Positions 17,601 through 26,483 of a DNA stretch of 34,814 nucleotides are shown in pieces. The position numbers and the translations under genes are program-made. Numbering within the stretch: position 1 is the stretch's first letter; the number at the start of each line of letters is the position of its first letter. A model generated the notes under the pieces. It saw only the letters and a program-made list of their open reading frames with translations, was not told the DNA's origin and searched no databases. The stretch lies in the IMG/VR virus record IMGVR_UViG_3300044638_007647, positions 1-34,814 of that record; one strand, 5' to 3'. The DNA is from a virus.

Positions 17601-18533
17601 AGCAGTAGTAGCACTTGGAGCCTTTAAAAACACTAACATGCTATCATTTAATTTAGTCAAACCACATTTATTAATAAACCAATGATTTGGCAAATCTGTA
17701 TAATTTATCCAATCAACTCCAATATTTCTTTTGAAAATTTTATCTATTAAATCTTTTTGATATACATTACCAGAATTATATAAATTTCTTATTTCTGTAA
17801 AGGAAGGTTTAATATATTCGTTAAAATATTCAGTATAATTATCTTCAATAATCGTCTTCCATAATCCACGCCCTAAGGGCGCGTCATAAAAATACCAATT
17901 TGATAAAGTATTTAAATTATAAAACAAACGAGAATCAGATGTTCTTTTTAAATGATCATGATATTTTGTTGAATTTATATTTGTTTTATCGGAGACTGCA
18001 ATCTCTCGATAAATTGGACCAGGATAACGAGTGCCGCCACCTAAAGGCCAACTATACCACCGCTCTTCTTCGTATAATTTCCCTTGGTCCCATCCTGCTA
18101 TTTTTTTGTATGAAGAATCTAATGCGGAAAGTGGATGTACGACACCAGGTGTTGTATTATTTGATAAATCTGTAAATAAATTTTTAAGTTTAGTTGTGGT
18201 TTCATCTGCCCTAATTGTAGCTAAATTTTGTAAATTAGCTCCTATAGAATCTTGAGAACTTGATTCTGCTGCATCATCATTGCTTACTGCTATAGGCGTA
18301 TTATCTAAATATATTCCTTGTAAAATAGCATCTTTATTTAATAATAAACCATTTTTATTTACTAATCCAGCTATCGGCCCATCACTTATTAGGTCCAATG
18401 TTTCTGCATAACTATATGATGCAGATACTTGCCATTCTCCAATATCTGGTGGCGTTAAAACTGCTGGTTTAACTTCTGGTTTTGATTTTTTACCAGCACC
18501 AGCAATATTAATTTTTTTAAGCAAATGTTTCAT
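14649..18533 (-). CDS. J: Tail tip protein J-like, paralogue 2 (host specificity protein)
   Basis: A 1294-residue homologue of lambda J, the central tail-tip hub that contacts the receptor. The N-terminus holds the family signature SYAETLDLISDGPI (about 41-54). The hub core carries SRAMARRIGQHLIYQ and ALLCRPGDLIIVED (around 970-1000), and the C-terminus ends in an FN3-like domain (LIVSGRWTKD) closing at KSIKIL. It begins one base after the stop of an upstream gene with the same architecture. The two share the first 80 residues and everything from roughly residue 700 on at high identity, but differ strongly between. Both frames are intact, so neither looks like a pseudogene. It could be a second hub subunit, an alternative receptor-binding version, or a spare copy. 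Confidence 0.88.
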   Translation of the reverse strand: MKHLLKKINIAGAGKKSKPEVKPAVLTPPDIGEWQVSASYSYAETLDLISDGPIAGLVNKNGLLLNKDAILQGIYLDNTPIAVSNDDAAESSSQDSIGANLQNLATIRADETTTKLKNLFTDLSNNTTPGVVHPLSALDSSYKKIAGWDQGKLYEEERWYSWPLGGGTRYPGPIYREIAVSDKTNINSTKYHDHLKRTSDSRLFYNLNTLSNWYFYDAPLGRGLWKTIIEDNYTEYFNEYIKPSFTEIRNLYNSGNVYQKDLIDKIFKRNIGVDWINYTDLPNHWFINKCGLTKLNDSMLVFLKAPSATTAINVDLKSTAVNSTKFVEFVFEDSSNKRIKTNNGEITYYDFFVPIVNASGIFTGQIQGFYLILIKGSEGRPHQPGSFTSDIEPFNSNFSIKTSSINTLKDISTLKLKYLDASVTAAADYEQKYNYSNVLAEVRYGKEYQEPFRFFNKVLIDKVYQSSLIGPFKLFNQIQKVPDNNNLLKYQNNFGIPTAEGSLDNRDGKSFTDWSTLDNNYNEIANPITHIIENPNVTSVYVSFQVDNLFDTLQKQKLNFYGTDKHLNAGSKYPAILNVQIETGLTDESGQNKSQISTYRFQIVALVESPSIIDIGNPELTPYVSNDYKFIQAYDGKQINQPFILPSIESSSNSAYDLSIKRRYVKVTKLSTETNSTLVQKNVKLNKITEIIDVNLTYPFSAIIGTKIDSRSFSAIPNRIYDCKLKKVKVPSNYHPIYVNGKDKRYFNTKSEYDTTDLEFKQIYIGDWDGTFKEDLEWTDNPAWILYDILTSTRYGLGQYLDVSQIDIWELYKVARFCDTVDDNGYFIGVPDGAGGLEPRFSCNILFQEESKIFDTINTIAALFRGIVYYYNSEINFVDDRPRLASSLFTNANVKDGLFSYSNYRRDEQYNSIEVVYIDRFNDFETRIEYVEDEEDIAIRGIFKRTINAAGVSSRAMARRIGQHLIYQTIKENESVSFSTGTEALLCRPGDLIIVEDELRSLKSNFGKILDVDTSRGSIRLNESFSSEDFDNKLTVYTPTGDLSINDLNFVSTNRAVTQSDLNQIHPPQITTFGVTGIEIKDYGCEAYISKNDINYSLLNFVSPGSTYRFQRKNADDQLYKVLKIIEDYPNEYTIIANKYSTGKWSLIENNISIEVPSNTYSYLVTQTINNKTLETLSPPQIKYFSTGFDVDGQLIVSGRWTKDIKATGYNVKLVYPNGNYSEINTSSTGFFDYVGAVGNYSLRVNAKGNSSNAGSNQYVYYDSQYDSSGIFIMFDGSTSVNYDRSFVKSIKIL

Positions 18534-18534
18534 A

Positions 18535-21500
18535 TTAAAGAATTTTTATACTTTTCACAAATGATCTATCATAATTTGTAGATATAGCCCCATCAAACAT
18601 TACGAATATTCCAGATGAATCGTATTGGGAATCGTAATAGACATATGGATTAGATGCAATACTTGAAGAATTACCCTTAGCATTTACACGTAATGCGTAA
18701 TTGCCAACAGAGTTTATGACATTAGAATATCCAGTAGATGATATGTTTTCTTGTATATAATTACCATTTGGATAGACCAATTTCACATTATAACCTGTGG
18801 CTTTATTATTACTTGTCCATCTACCACTAATAATTAATTCGCCATTATTATTAAAGCCTGTTGAAAGATATTTAATCTCTGGGGTAGATAATGTTTCTAA
18901 AACTCTTCCATTAATATTTTGAGTAACTTGATAACTATATGTATCATTAGATGATTCAACGCTGGTTCCGTTTTCTATTAACGACCATTTACCAGTATCA
19001 TATTTATTTGCAGAAATTAGATATTCATTTGGATTTTCTTCTGTAATTTTCAATATTTTATATAACTGATCATCAGAATTTTTTCTTTGAAAACGATATG
19101 TTGAACCAAGAGGTATAAATTTAAGAAGTGAATAATTCATATCATTTTCTGAAACATAAGCTTCACAACCATAATCTTTTATTTCTATACCTGTTATTCC
19201 AAAGGTAGTAATTTGTGGTGGATTAGTTTTAGACGATTTAAATAAGTTTTCATTTTGGTTTACTTGATTTAAAGCATTTTCTTCATTTATTTGAGACATT
19301 GTTAATAAACCAGTCGGCGTATAAACTGTAAGTTTATTATTAAAATCTTCAGAAGAAAAGCTTTCATTTAATCTAATAGTTCCATTTAAAGCGTCAACAT
19401 CCAAAATTTTTCCAAAATTAGATTTTAAACTTCTGAGTTCATCTTCTACAATAATTAAATCTCCTGGTCTACATAAAAGAGCTTCAGTTCCAGTAGAAAA
19501 TGAAACGCTTTCATTCTCTTTAATTGTTTGATAAATCAAATGTTGACCGATTCTTCTGGCCATTGCTCTCGACGAAACACCAAGAGCATTTATTGTTTTC
19601 TTATGAGTGCCTCTTTTTAGAATATCTTCCGCATCTTCCACATATTCTATTTTAGTTTCAAAATTATTAAACCTATCAATAAAAATAACTTCTATAGAAT
19701 TATATCGTTCGTTATTAGTATAATTGCTGTAACTAAATAATCCATCTTTTACATTAGCATTTGTAAATAAACTTTTTATAAGTTTTGGTCTATCATCTAC
19801 AAAATTTATTTCAGAGTTGTAATGATAAACCATACCTCTAAAAAGAGCAGCAATAGTATTAATTGCATCAAAAATTTTTATGCCTTCTTGAAATAAAATG
19901 TTACAAGAAAATCTTGGTTCCAATCCGCCAGCTCCATCAGGAACGCCAATAAAATATCCATTATCGTCAACTGCATCGCAAAATCTTCCAATTTGATATA
20001 ATTCCCAAATATCAATTTGAGAAATATCTAAATATTGGCCAAGTCCGTAACGAGTGCTAGTTAATATATCATATAAAATCCATGCTGGATTATCAGTCCA
20101 TTCTACATTATCTTTGAATGTTCCATCCCAATCACCTACATAAATCCTTTTATTTGCTGCTGATGTACTATTAAAATCAGATACAGTATTAAAATATCTT
20201 TTATCTTTACCATTAGCATACCTAGCTTCATAATTTTTAGGTACTTTAACTTTTTTAAGTTTACAGTCATAAATTCTATTCGGAACTGATGAAAAAGTTC
20301 TAGAATCTATTTTTGTGGCAACTATCGCTGAAAATGGATAAGTTAAATTTGTATCAATAATTTCAGTAACTTTATATAGTGATAATGTTTTTTTTACTAA
20401 TGTTGAATTAGTTTCTGTAGATAATTTTTTAACTTTAATATATCTTTTATATTTATCTTCATTTTTTATGTCGTTTATTTTTGGTAATTCAAATGGGTCC
20501 GACATTAAATGACCATTCATAGGTGTGATAAATGAATAATCATTAGCTCTATAATTTCTTAATTCAGGATTACCTATATCAACAATAGTTTGAGATAATA
20601 TTAAAGATACAATTTGATATTGATATGTTTCTATATTTGTTTTATCTCCATCTATATTTATTAAACCTGTTTCAATTTCAATATTTACTATTGCTGGATA
20701 ATTTGAACCAATATCTTTATATACTGGTGTTAAAGATGCAATCTGCGACTGAAGAGTATTTCTTAAAATATTAGCAGAAGCTGGCATTCTCAATTGTATT
20801 GGAGTCATCGCTGTATCATATAATTGATCAATTTTTAAAGATATGAACACGCTATCTACATTTGGATTCTCAATTATATGAACAATTGGATTAGCTATTT
20901 CATTATAATTTTCATTTTTATTATTCCAATTGCCATAATCATAATTTCCCCTGTTATCATTACTTCCTTCATTCACCGCTAAACCATCTAAAGTTTCAAA
21001 AGGATTTGTATTACGACTATAATTGAATTTTTGTTTTATTACATTCTCATCGGCGTATATTTTTTGTATTTGATTATTATTAATTCTAAACGGCCCCAAT
21101 AAGGCACTTTCATAATATTTATCAATATAAATTTTATTAAAATATTGAAATGGTAATTGATATTCTTTACCATATCTAGCTTCAGCAAAGAAATCAGAGT
21201 AATTATATTTTGAATAATAATTATTTGCAAAAGTATTTAGTTTTTGATTTGCTAATGCAATTTGTGTTGGATCTATTTCTATAATTGGATCATTAACTGA
21301 ATCAGTATCTAATCTAGATAGAATTAAAGAATCGGCTCTAGTTAAAATATCTATAGTTGTTCTTTTTAAAGAATAACTTACTACTGCATAATTATAATGT
21401 GTTATAACTGGGGTGGCTGGCCAAACTCCAGCAAATTCAGGCCATGTGTTTCCAGAAGAATCTGCGTGAAAATGATATTTCAATTTTATCATTAAAGCGT

Positions 21501-22749
21501 AACACCCTTTAACTTGACCAGTAAAATATCCGTTTGCATTAATGACTGGGACCAAAAAATCACAATAAGTTATTTCTCCATTGTCAGATTCTAAATTAAC
21601 GACTTGACTATCTTTTAATCTAAATTCTAAATCTCTTACTTGATTATTACTTGAAGTTTGTTTTAAATTTATATTTATACCTAGTTGATCAGCAGGAGGC
21701 TTCATTATCACCAACATCATATCATCATTAGTATTTGTTAATACATATTTATTTATAAAAGTATTAGTTAAATCATTTACGGTTAAAGACAACCAATTAT
21801 CTCCAATTCTTCTTTTAAATAATTTATTTATATAATCTTTTTGATATACATTGCCAGAATTATATAAATTTTTTATTTCTGTAATATATGTAGTCAATGT
21901 GGATGAATGTAGATTCCATCTACTAATATCGAAAAAACCCATGCCAGCTCGCGCGCGTTTATTTGCAAGAGGACCACTACCCATTCTAGCAACTGGAGTT
22001 CCGTAACTTATTCTAAGTCCAAAATCATTAAAACTTAAAGTATTATCATTAGTTTTTTTGATAATTGTATTTGGAAAATATGGATTAACTATAGGTACTG
22101 TAGTGGTATTTTGTATATTTAATTGCTCTAATTTATAAACAGCTCCGCCATTGATAACGTCCTTTCCTTGCGAGTTGGTTGCTCTAGTTATACCCCAATC
22201 TCCATTCATATGTATTCTATTGGTAGTTTTATACATATTATTATCAAATCCAGCCCCCGTAGTATAACCATATAAAGCCCAAACCTGTCTCGCAGCAGCC
22301 AGTTCTGATGGCGCTGTTTGTTGCAATGCAAGATCTGGAGCATTTTTTATATTTAAAAAAACATTTTTTATTACTTCGGCTGTTTTTGTTTTATCTAAAA
22401 CATATTCAGTAAATAGCGGTTCTTGAGGAATAGGATCAATACCACCCACATTAAAATCTAAACTAACAGATGAGGCCGCTTCAGCTTCAGCATTATTAGG
22501 TTCTTGGACTACAGTTCCATCAAGATAAATACCTTGTAAGATAGTATTATTCGTTAAAACTAAACCATCTTTATTTACCAAGCCTTCAATTGGCCCATCG
22601 CTTATTAGATCTAATGTTTCTGCATAACTGTATGATGCAGCTAAATTAATTTCGCCATATATAGGAGGATTTAATGAAGCAGGTTTAACTTCTGGTTTTG
22701 ATTTCTTGCCAGCACCAGCAATATTAATTTTTTTTAATATATGCTTCAT
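18535..22749 (-). CDS. J: Tail tip protein J-like, paralogue 1 (host specificity protein)
   Basis: A 1404-residue lambda J homologue. SYAETLDLISDGPIEG (about 41-56) is the family signature. SRAMARRIGQHLIYQ, ALLCRPGDLIIVED (around 1080-1100) and DGLFSYSNY mark the hub core, and an FN3-like domain closes the protein. It lies in the expected order L-K-I-J and its ATG overlaps the I stop as ATGA, so this is the positional J. It is 110 residues longer than the second copy, with the difference in the variable region before about residue 800. It is longer than lambda J (1132 residues), which fits extra domains in that region. Known J proteins trimerise at the tail tip and determine host range; that role is inferred here. 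Confidence 0.92.
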   Translation of the reverse strand: MKHILKKINIAGAGKKSKPEVKPASLNPPIYGEINLAASYSYAETLDLISDGPIEGLVNKDGLVLTNNTILQGIYLDGTVVQEPNNAEAEAASSVSLDFNVGGIDPIPQEPLFTEYVLDKTKTAEVIKNVFLNIKNAPDLALQQTAPSELAAARQVWALYGYTTGAGFDNNMYKTTNRIHMNGDWGITRATNSQGKDVINGGAVYKLEQLNIQNTTTVPIVNPYFPNTIIKKTNDNTLSFNDFGLRISYGTPVARMGSGPLANKRARAGMGFFDISRWNLHSSTLTTYITEIKNLYNSGNVYQKDYINKLFKRRIGDNWLSLTVNDLTNTFINKYVLTNTNDDMMLVIMKPPADQLGININLKQTSSNNQVRDLEFRLKDSQVVNLESDNGEITYCDFLVPVINANGYFTGQVKGCYALMIKLKYHFHADSSGNTWPEFAGVWPATPVITHYNYAVVSYSLKRTTIDILTRADSLILSRLDTDSVNDPIIEIDPTQIALANQKLNTFANNYYSKYNYSDFFAEARYGKEYQLPFQYFNKIYIDKYYESALLGPFRINNNQIQKIYADENVIKQKFNYSRNTNPFETLDGLAVNEGSNDNRGNYDYGNWNNKNENYNEIANPIVHIIENPNVDSVFISLKIDQLYDTAMTPIQLRMPASANILRNTLQSQIASLTPVYKDIGSNYPAIVNIEIETGLINIDGDKTNIETYQYQIVSLILSQTIVDIGNPELRNYRANDYSFITPMNGHLMSDPFELPKINDIKNEDKYKRYIKVKKLSTETNSTLVKKTLSLYKVTEIIDTNLTYPFSAIVATKIDSRTFSSVPNRIYDCKLKKVKVPKNYEARYANGKDKRYFNTVSDFNSTSAANKRIYVGDWDGTFKDNVEWTDNPAWILYDILTSTRYGLGQYLDISQIDIWELYQIGRFCDAVDDNGYFIGVPDGAGGLEPRFSCNILFQEGIKIFDAINTIAALFRGMVYHYNSEINFVDDRPKLIKSLFTNANVKDGLFSYSNYTNNERYNSIEVIFIDRFNNFETKIEYVEDAEDILKRGTHKKTINALGVSSRAMARRIGQHLIYQTIKENESVSFSTGTEALLCRPGDLIIVEDELRSLKSNFGKILDVDALNGTIRLNESFSSEDFNNKLTVYTPTGLLTMSQINEENALNQVNQNENLFKSSKTNPPQITTFGITGIEIKDYGCEAYVSENDMNYSLLKFIPLGSTYRFQRKNSDDQLYKILKITEENPNEYLISANKYDTGKWSLIENGTSVESSNDTYSYQVTQNINGRVLETLSTPEIKYLSTGFNNNGELIISGRWTSNNKATGYNVKLVYPNGNYIQENISSTGYSNVINSVGNYALRVNAKGNSSSIASNPYVYYDSQYDSSGIFVMFDGAISTNYDRSFVKSIKIL

Positions 22750-23441
22750 GTATTTATTAATTTTCTCGACAAAATCTGTGAAGAATTAGAATCTAAACCA
22801 CCAATATTAAATTGATCTTGTGTATAAGCATCTCTTGTATCCCTAGATTGTTGATAGGATTTAATTGAAAACTGAATAACTTGAGCGCCAACTTTTAAGC
22901 GTCCATAACCGAATGGTACTGGCGAACCTTGATTAGCTAAATTTACTTTATTAGAAAACATAAAAGATTCCTCTAACGCTTTTGTGGATGCTGATGCTTG
23001 AGAGCTTGTGCTTTCATTATCAGCTAATAAATACTGTAAACCAAGTGATACAGCACTTAAAATTAAACCACCAACAATTTGTGATGCCAACATGGACGAT
23101 GTAAATACTGTTGCAGTACCAATACCAATTCCAGCTAATCCAGCACTAATACCTGTTAAAACAGCTGCACCAATAGCTGCACCAGAACCAACAATCATAG
23201 GGACCAAATGTATTTCTTGTGGTGTATTTTTAATATCTAATTCAGATATATCTTGAATTTTTTGGTTATCAATAATTATTGTATAATTTAAACCCTCTCT
23301 AGATAATTCATTTATTCTATTAATAAAATTTTTCTTATTAACGTCGATAGCCTTTAGAATGTATTTAGTTCTATTTAAATTTAACTTTAAATTTTCACCA
23401 AACTCTTTTCCCAAAATACCATGTAAAGTAATATTTGTCAT
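22746..23441 (-). CDS. I: Tail assembly protein I-like (TipI)
   Basis: A 231-residue homologue of lambda tail assembly protein I. Residues 1-80 are a small ubiquitin-like/beta-grasp-type region, followed by a long Gly/Ala-rich hydrophobic stretch (83-139, GSGAAIGAAVLTGISAGLAG and on), and then the family hallmark GSPVPFGYGRLKVGAQV (172-188). Lambda I is needed for tail-tip assembly but is not found in the finished virion; a similar role is inferred. The gene sits between K and J as in lambda, with ATGA overlaps at both ends, so the stoichiometry is probably set by coupled translation. Confidence 0.88.
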   Translation of the reverse strand: MTNITLHGILGKEFGENLKLNLNRTKYILKAIDVNKKNFINRINELSREGLNYTIIIDNQKIQDISELDIKNTPQEIHLVPMIVGSGAAIGAAVLTGISAGLAGIGIGTATVFTSSMLASQIVGGLILSAVSLGLQYLLADNESTSSQASASTKALEESFMFSNKVNLANQGSPVPFGYGRLKVGAQVIQFSIKSYQQSRDTRDAYTQDQFNIGGLDSNSSQILSRKLINT

Positions 23442-23845
23442 AATCTTTCCTTAACCCTTTCTAATATCTTTACATCATATTCAGAGTTTTTAGGTTGATA
23501 AATTTGAATTTTTTTTGTATTTAAGCTATATATCAAAAATGGTACACAACAATTTTCAGACATTTTAATATCAAATTCTGATGCACTTTCATCTCCAGTA
23601 ATATGACTATGGAATATTGCAACAATAGAATTTTTTTGTTTAAAAAATAAATATCTTAATGCGTCAATTGCAAAAAAGTTTTGAGGATCTGCCGAGCAAT
23701 TTTGCTCAAGTTGAACTACATATTTTTTTTCATCAATATTAAAACCTAAAAATCCGCAAATCTCCATGGATGGATGAAAATCCGCCCAATGTTTAATTTT
23801 ATTTAAAGCGTCTATTATTTTTCTATATTTATAAATATTATCCAT
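23438..23845 (-). CDS. K: Tail assembly protein K-like JAB/MPN metallopeptidase (no NlpC/P60 domain)
   Basis: A 135-residue Mov34/MPN/JAB protein. The JAMM zinc motif is complete: Glu28 in SMEICGF, then HSHITGDESASEFD with His79, His81, Ser89 and Asp92 in the HxHx7Sx2D spacing. Lambda K joins a JAB domain to an NlpC/P60 peptidase; only the JAB half is present here. The gene lies between L and I in the standard order. I start it at ATG 23845, which overlaps the L stop by 8 bases (ATGGATAA). A longer frame open to 23956 would add 37 residues of low-complexity sequence out of keeping with the family; ATG 23857 is also possible. It probably processes a tail component or cell-wall material. Confidence 0.85.
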   Translation of the reverse strand: MDNIYKYRKIIDALNKIKHWADFHPSMEICGFLGFNIDEKKYVVQLEQNCSADPQNFFAIDALRYLFFKQKNSIVAIFHSHITGDESASEFDIKMSENCCVPFLIYSLNTKKIQIYQPKNSEYDVKILERVKERL

Positions 23846-26483
23846 AACTAAATCCATCTGTTCCAGGAAATCCACCAAAATGTAAACTTGAATTATTAAC
23901 TGTTTTTGTCCTTGAAACAGTTTCATTTTGTGTATATGTAATTGTTTCTGTTCCAAAAATACCTGATATTTGCAGGGGGTACAAATCTTGATGCGTATCT
24001 ATAATTTGTGATGAATTTTCAGCATCAATTTGCATATCCCACCAAGCTATTAATGAGTTATTAATAATATTAGGCGTACTTTGTAAACATTCTTCATATT
24101 GACTAGGATATTTTACAGCTCCAATTGTTTTTATTAATGCTTGTTTTTCTGAAGTTATTAATTGACGACCCCATAAAGCCCAAGATGCTATTCTTCCATT
24201 TAAAGATCTCAATGTTTTATTTGGCATATGAAAAGAATTACCTAAAATTAAAGCTTCTGGTCGAAAACTTAATAATTGATTCTTATTAGATGATGTAAAT
24301 GAATGTTGAACTGTATTATTAATCTCTATCTGAAAAGAATCAGTGCCATTTAAATCAAAATTTGGATGTTTATATCCAATTGATGTGGTTTTATTATATT
24401 TTTTTGTATAAATTCCATTTTCTAACTGAGCGCCAGAAATATAAATACCACTAGAACCATCTCCGTAATCTCCCGAAATATCAAAAACAATAGATTGATT
24501 TATATTATATGGATCAGATGAAATTTTACCAGTTGTATAAATTGGAGAAGTGACACCAGGCAACGGTCCAAAATCTACTTTAACTAAACATCTACCAGCT
24601 TGATTACTATTATTGACAGTATGTTTTACTCTGAACCAGTCATTTTCTATTTTTTTTATTTCTGGGAAATAATAATCTGTTTGAGTATGATTAAATATAC
24701 CAGTCGCATTCAAATCATAAATAGAAAATCTATCTAAATATTTTTCTGGGGTTCCAGGCAAATACTCTCTACTTTTAATATAAAAAAATCTATAAGAATT
24801 TGAATCAGGTTTTTTAACATGTATTGAAAAATTAGTAGCAACAGCATTAGCTTGCCAAGAACTGCTTAATGAAAAATCTGCTCTAATGTATGAATCTATA
24901 TTGAAATCATCTTTATTTTCAATTGATGAAGATTTTAAACCATTTGTTGGTTGCATCAATTCGCCAGTAATGTCATCAGTTACTGTACAATTATTTTTTG
25001 TCCAAGTGTTTGCAGTAAAATTTTCAGAATTACGCAGATAATTATGAGGTGATGATAAATTTCTTTTAGCAGTAATTAAAACATGCACATCAGAATTAAA
25101 GTCCACAGTTCCAGCAAGTTCATTTTTTATTGAATAATTAGGTATTAACTTTGAATTGGTTGCTGTTTGATCATCTATTTTATAATGAAGATTTAAATCA
25201 TCTTTTGTAGCATCTTTATCCCAAGTATTTAAATTAAAAGATTCGATATTATCTAAAAATCTATTTGCAGTAGAAGCTAAATTACCACCTGGATAATTAT
25301 TAGTGTTTTTATCTTCTTGTGTTGGTGATAATGTAGTTCCAACAATGCCAGCTCCATTAATAGAATTAAAATCTTTAACCCATCCAGCTAATGTAAAATT
25401 TGAATCAAAAGTCTCCAATAAATTATCGTCATTACTATATAACATACCGATTTTACTATTAGCCGCATCACCACTAAATCTAATAAAATCTTCGGTTTTA
25501 GATGATTGAAATGTTGTATATTTTACAGCTTGAGCATTATTAAATCTTAACTTACATGCAGATATTTTTTTAGTGCATCCATCTTTTTGCCAGTAAGTTG
25601 GATTACTTTCTGGATGTTCCCCCTTAGTAGAGTTTTTAACACAAACATACCAATTTTTCATTGTAGTTGGTCTTAAATTTGTCTCCAATTCAGCGCTTAA
25701 TATAACTTTTGGATTTTCTAAATAAGCTATATTGCCTTGATTATATGTTTTTGTTGGACTCCAAGCGTAATTTGGATTTGAGTCAAGACCATTTAATGGT
25801 ACATTCTCTGGTACAATGTTAGTTCCAGCAGAATTTACAAAAGGCGTTCCATCCTCTCTTTCAATCGGCAATCCTTTATAATTACATCCTTGACCCCTAT
25901 ACTGCCAATAACAATACTTTGCTAAAATTTTTCTATGATTAACTTCGAAATTCTCCAAATCTAAAGGGGAAGTTAATTCAAATTCAACATAATATTTATT
26001 TTCAGTTGTTTTTTGGCCAATAAGATATTCTTCATTACTAATCTCGGCGGTATAATCTTGACTTCCAAATGGATTGCCACCATCAAAATTTAAATCATCT
26101 ATATATTTTAAAAAAGTTCTTTTTCTAACAAATTTAGCATTTTTAAAATCTTTATTGTTCTGAAGTAGACTTGTAATTAAATAATCTTTATTCGCTATCC
26201 TTATTTTTGGCCTTGCTAATTGACCATTTCCATTTATTTCAAAACCTTCTGATTCAAATGGTACAGGTATATATTGAATGTTTTGCCAATATAGATTATT
26301 TTCAAAAACCGAACCATTATGAATTGGTATGTATGTTGTAGGTTTATTGATTGTGTCTGGATATATTCTAAAGAATTCCAATATAGCTGTTGGCTGAAAA
26401 TCCAACAAACTTCTTGCAATTTTATCTTGTCCTTGACCCATATTTAAATTTACACTATTATTGATATAATAATCTAAATGCAT
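23838..26483 (-). CDS. L: Minor tail protein L-like, with Fe-S cysteines and LamG-like extension
   Basis: An 881-residue protein whose first 315 residues match lambda L (232 residues). Cys191 and Cys200 (KYCYWQYRGQGC) and Cys303 and Cys310 (DGCTKKISAC) repeat the lambda spacing of nine and seven for the [4Fe-4S] cysteines. About 100 residues are inserted between the pairs, including a CBM5/12-like piece (SPTKTYNQGNIAYLE, NWYVCVKNSTKG, NPTYW). After KLRF, a LamG/concanavalin-like domain starts (about 333-380, FTLAGWVKDF) and resumes at about 755-785 (GRIASWALWGRQL). Between these lies a phage carbohydrate-binding-type module opening NYLRNSENFTANTWTKNN (481-498). It would cap the tail tube near J and may bind surface glycans. 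The start codon overlaps that of the divergent gene at 26482. Confidence 0.88.
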   Translation of the reverse strand: MHLDYYINNSVNLNMGQGQDKIARSLLDFQPTAILEFFRIYPDTINKPTTYIPIHNGSVFENNLYWQNIQYIPVPFESEGFEINGNGQLARPKIRIANKDYLITSLLQNNKDFKNAKFVRKRTFLKYIDDLNFDGGNPFGSQDYTAEISNEEYLIGQKTTENKYYVEFELTSPLDLENFEVNHRKILAKYCYWQYRGQGCNYKGLPIEREDGTPFVNSAGTNIVPENVPLNGLDSNPNYAWSPTKTYNQGNIAYLENPKVILSAELETNLRPTTMKNWYVCVKNSTKGEHPESNPTYWQKDGCTKKISACKLRFNNAQAVKYTTFQSSKTEDFIRFSGDAANSKIGMLYSNDDNLLETFDSNFTLAGWVKDFNSINGAGIVGTTLSPTQEDKNTNNYPGGNLASTANRFLDNIESFNLNTWDKDATKDDLNLHYKIDDQTATNSKLIPNYSIKNELAGTVDFNSDVHVLITAKRNLSSPHNYLRNSENFTANTWTKNNCTVTDDITGELMQPTNGLKSSSIENKDDFNIDSYIRADFSLSSSWQANAVATNFSIHVKKPDSNSYRFFYIKSREYLPGTPEKYLDRFSIYDLNATGIFNHTQTDYYFPEIKKIENDWFRVKHTVNNSNQAGRCLVKVDFGPLPGVTSPIYTTGKISSDPYNINQSIVFDISGDYGDGSSGIYISGAQLENGIYTKKYNKTTSIGYKHPNFDLNGTDSFQIEINNTVQHSFTSSNKNQLLSFRPEALILGNSFHMPNKTLRSLNGRIASWALWGRQLITSEKQALIKTIGAVKYPSQYEECLQSTPNIINNSLIAWWDMQIDAENSSQIIDTHQDLYPLQISGIFGTETITYTQNETVSRTKTVNNSSLHFGGFPGTDGFSYG

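Larger units (their letters stand above)
14648..22749 (-). repeat. Tandem duplication of the J gene (two diverged copies)
   Basis: The two adjacent J genes form a direct repeat with a period near 3.9 kb. By eye, 15994-16067 and 19892-19965 are identical over 74 bases (offset 3898), including third codon positions. The 3' ends, including the stop codon, match over about 43 bases (14648-14690 and 18534-18576). The start regions are also closely similar. The middle of each gene, which would hold exposed domains, is much less alike and differs in length. This fits an old tandem duplication with later exchange or strong constraint in the hub part. Confidence 0.88.

Noticed and set aside
14178-18255. 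Plus-strand open frames across the tail operon (for example 14178-14516 and 17900-18255)
   Set aside because: They lie opposite well-supported structural genes, have no recognisable motif and poor composition.
23846-23956. N-terminal extension of the K-like frame
   Set aside because: It lies fully within the L gene, is low-complexity and adds residues outside the JAB domain.
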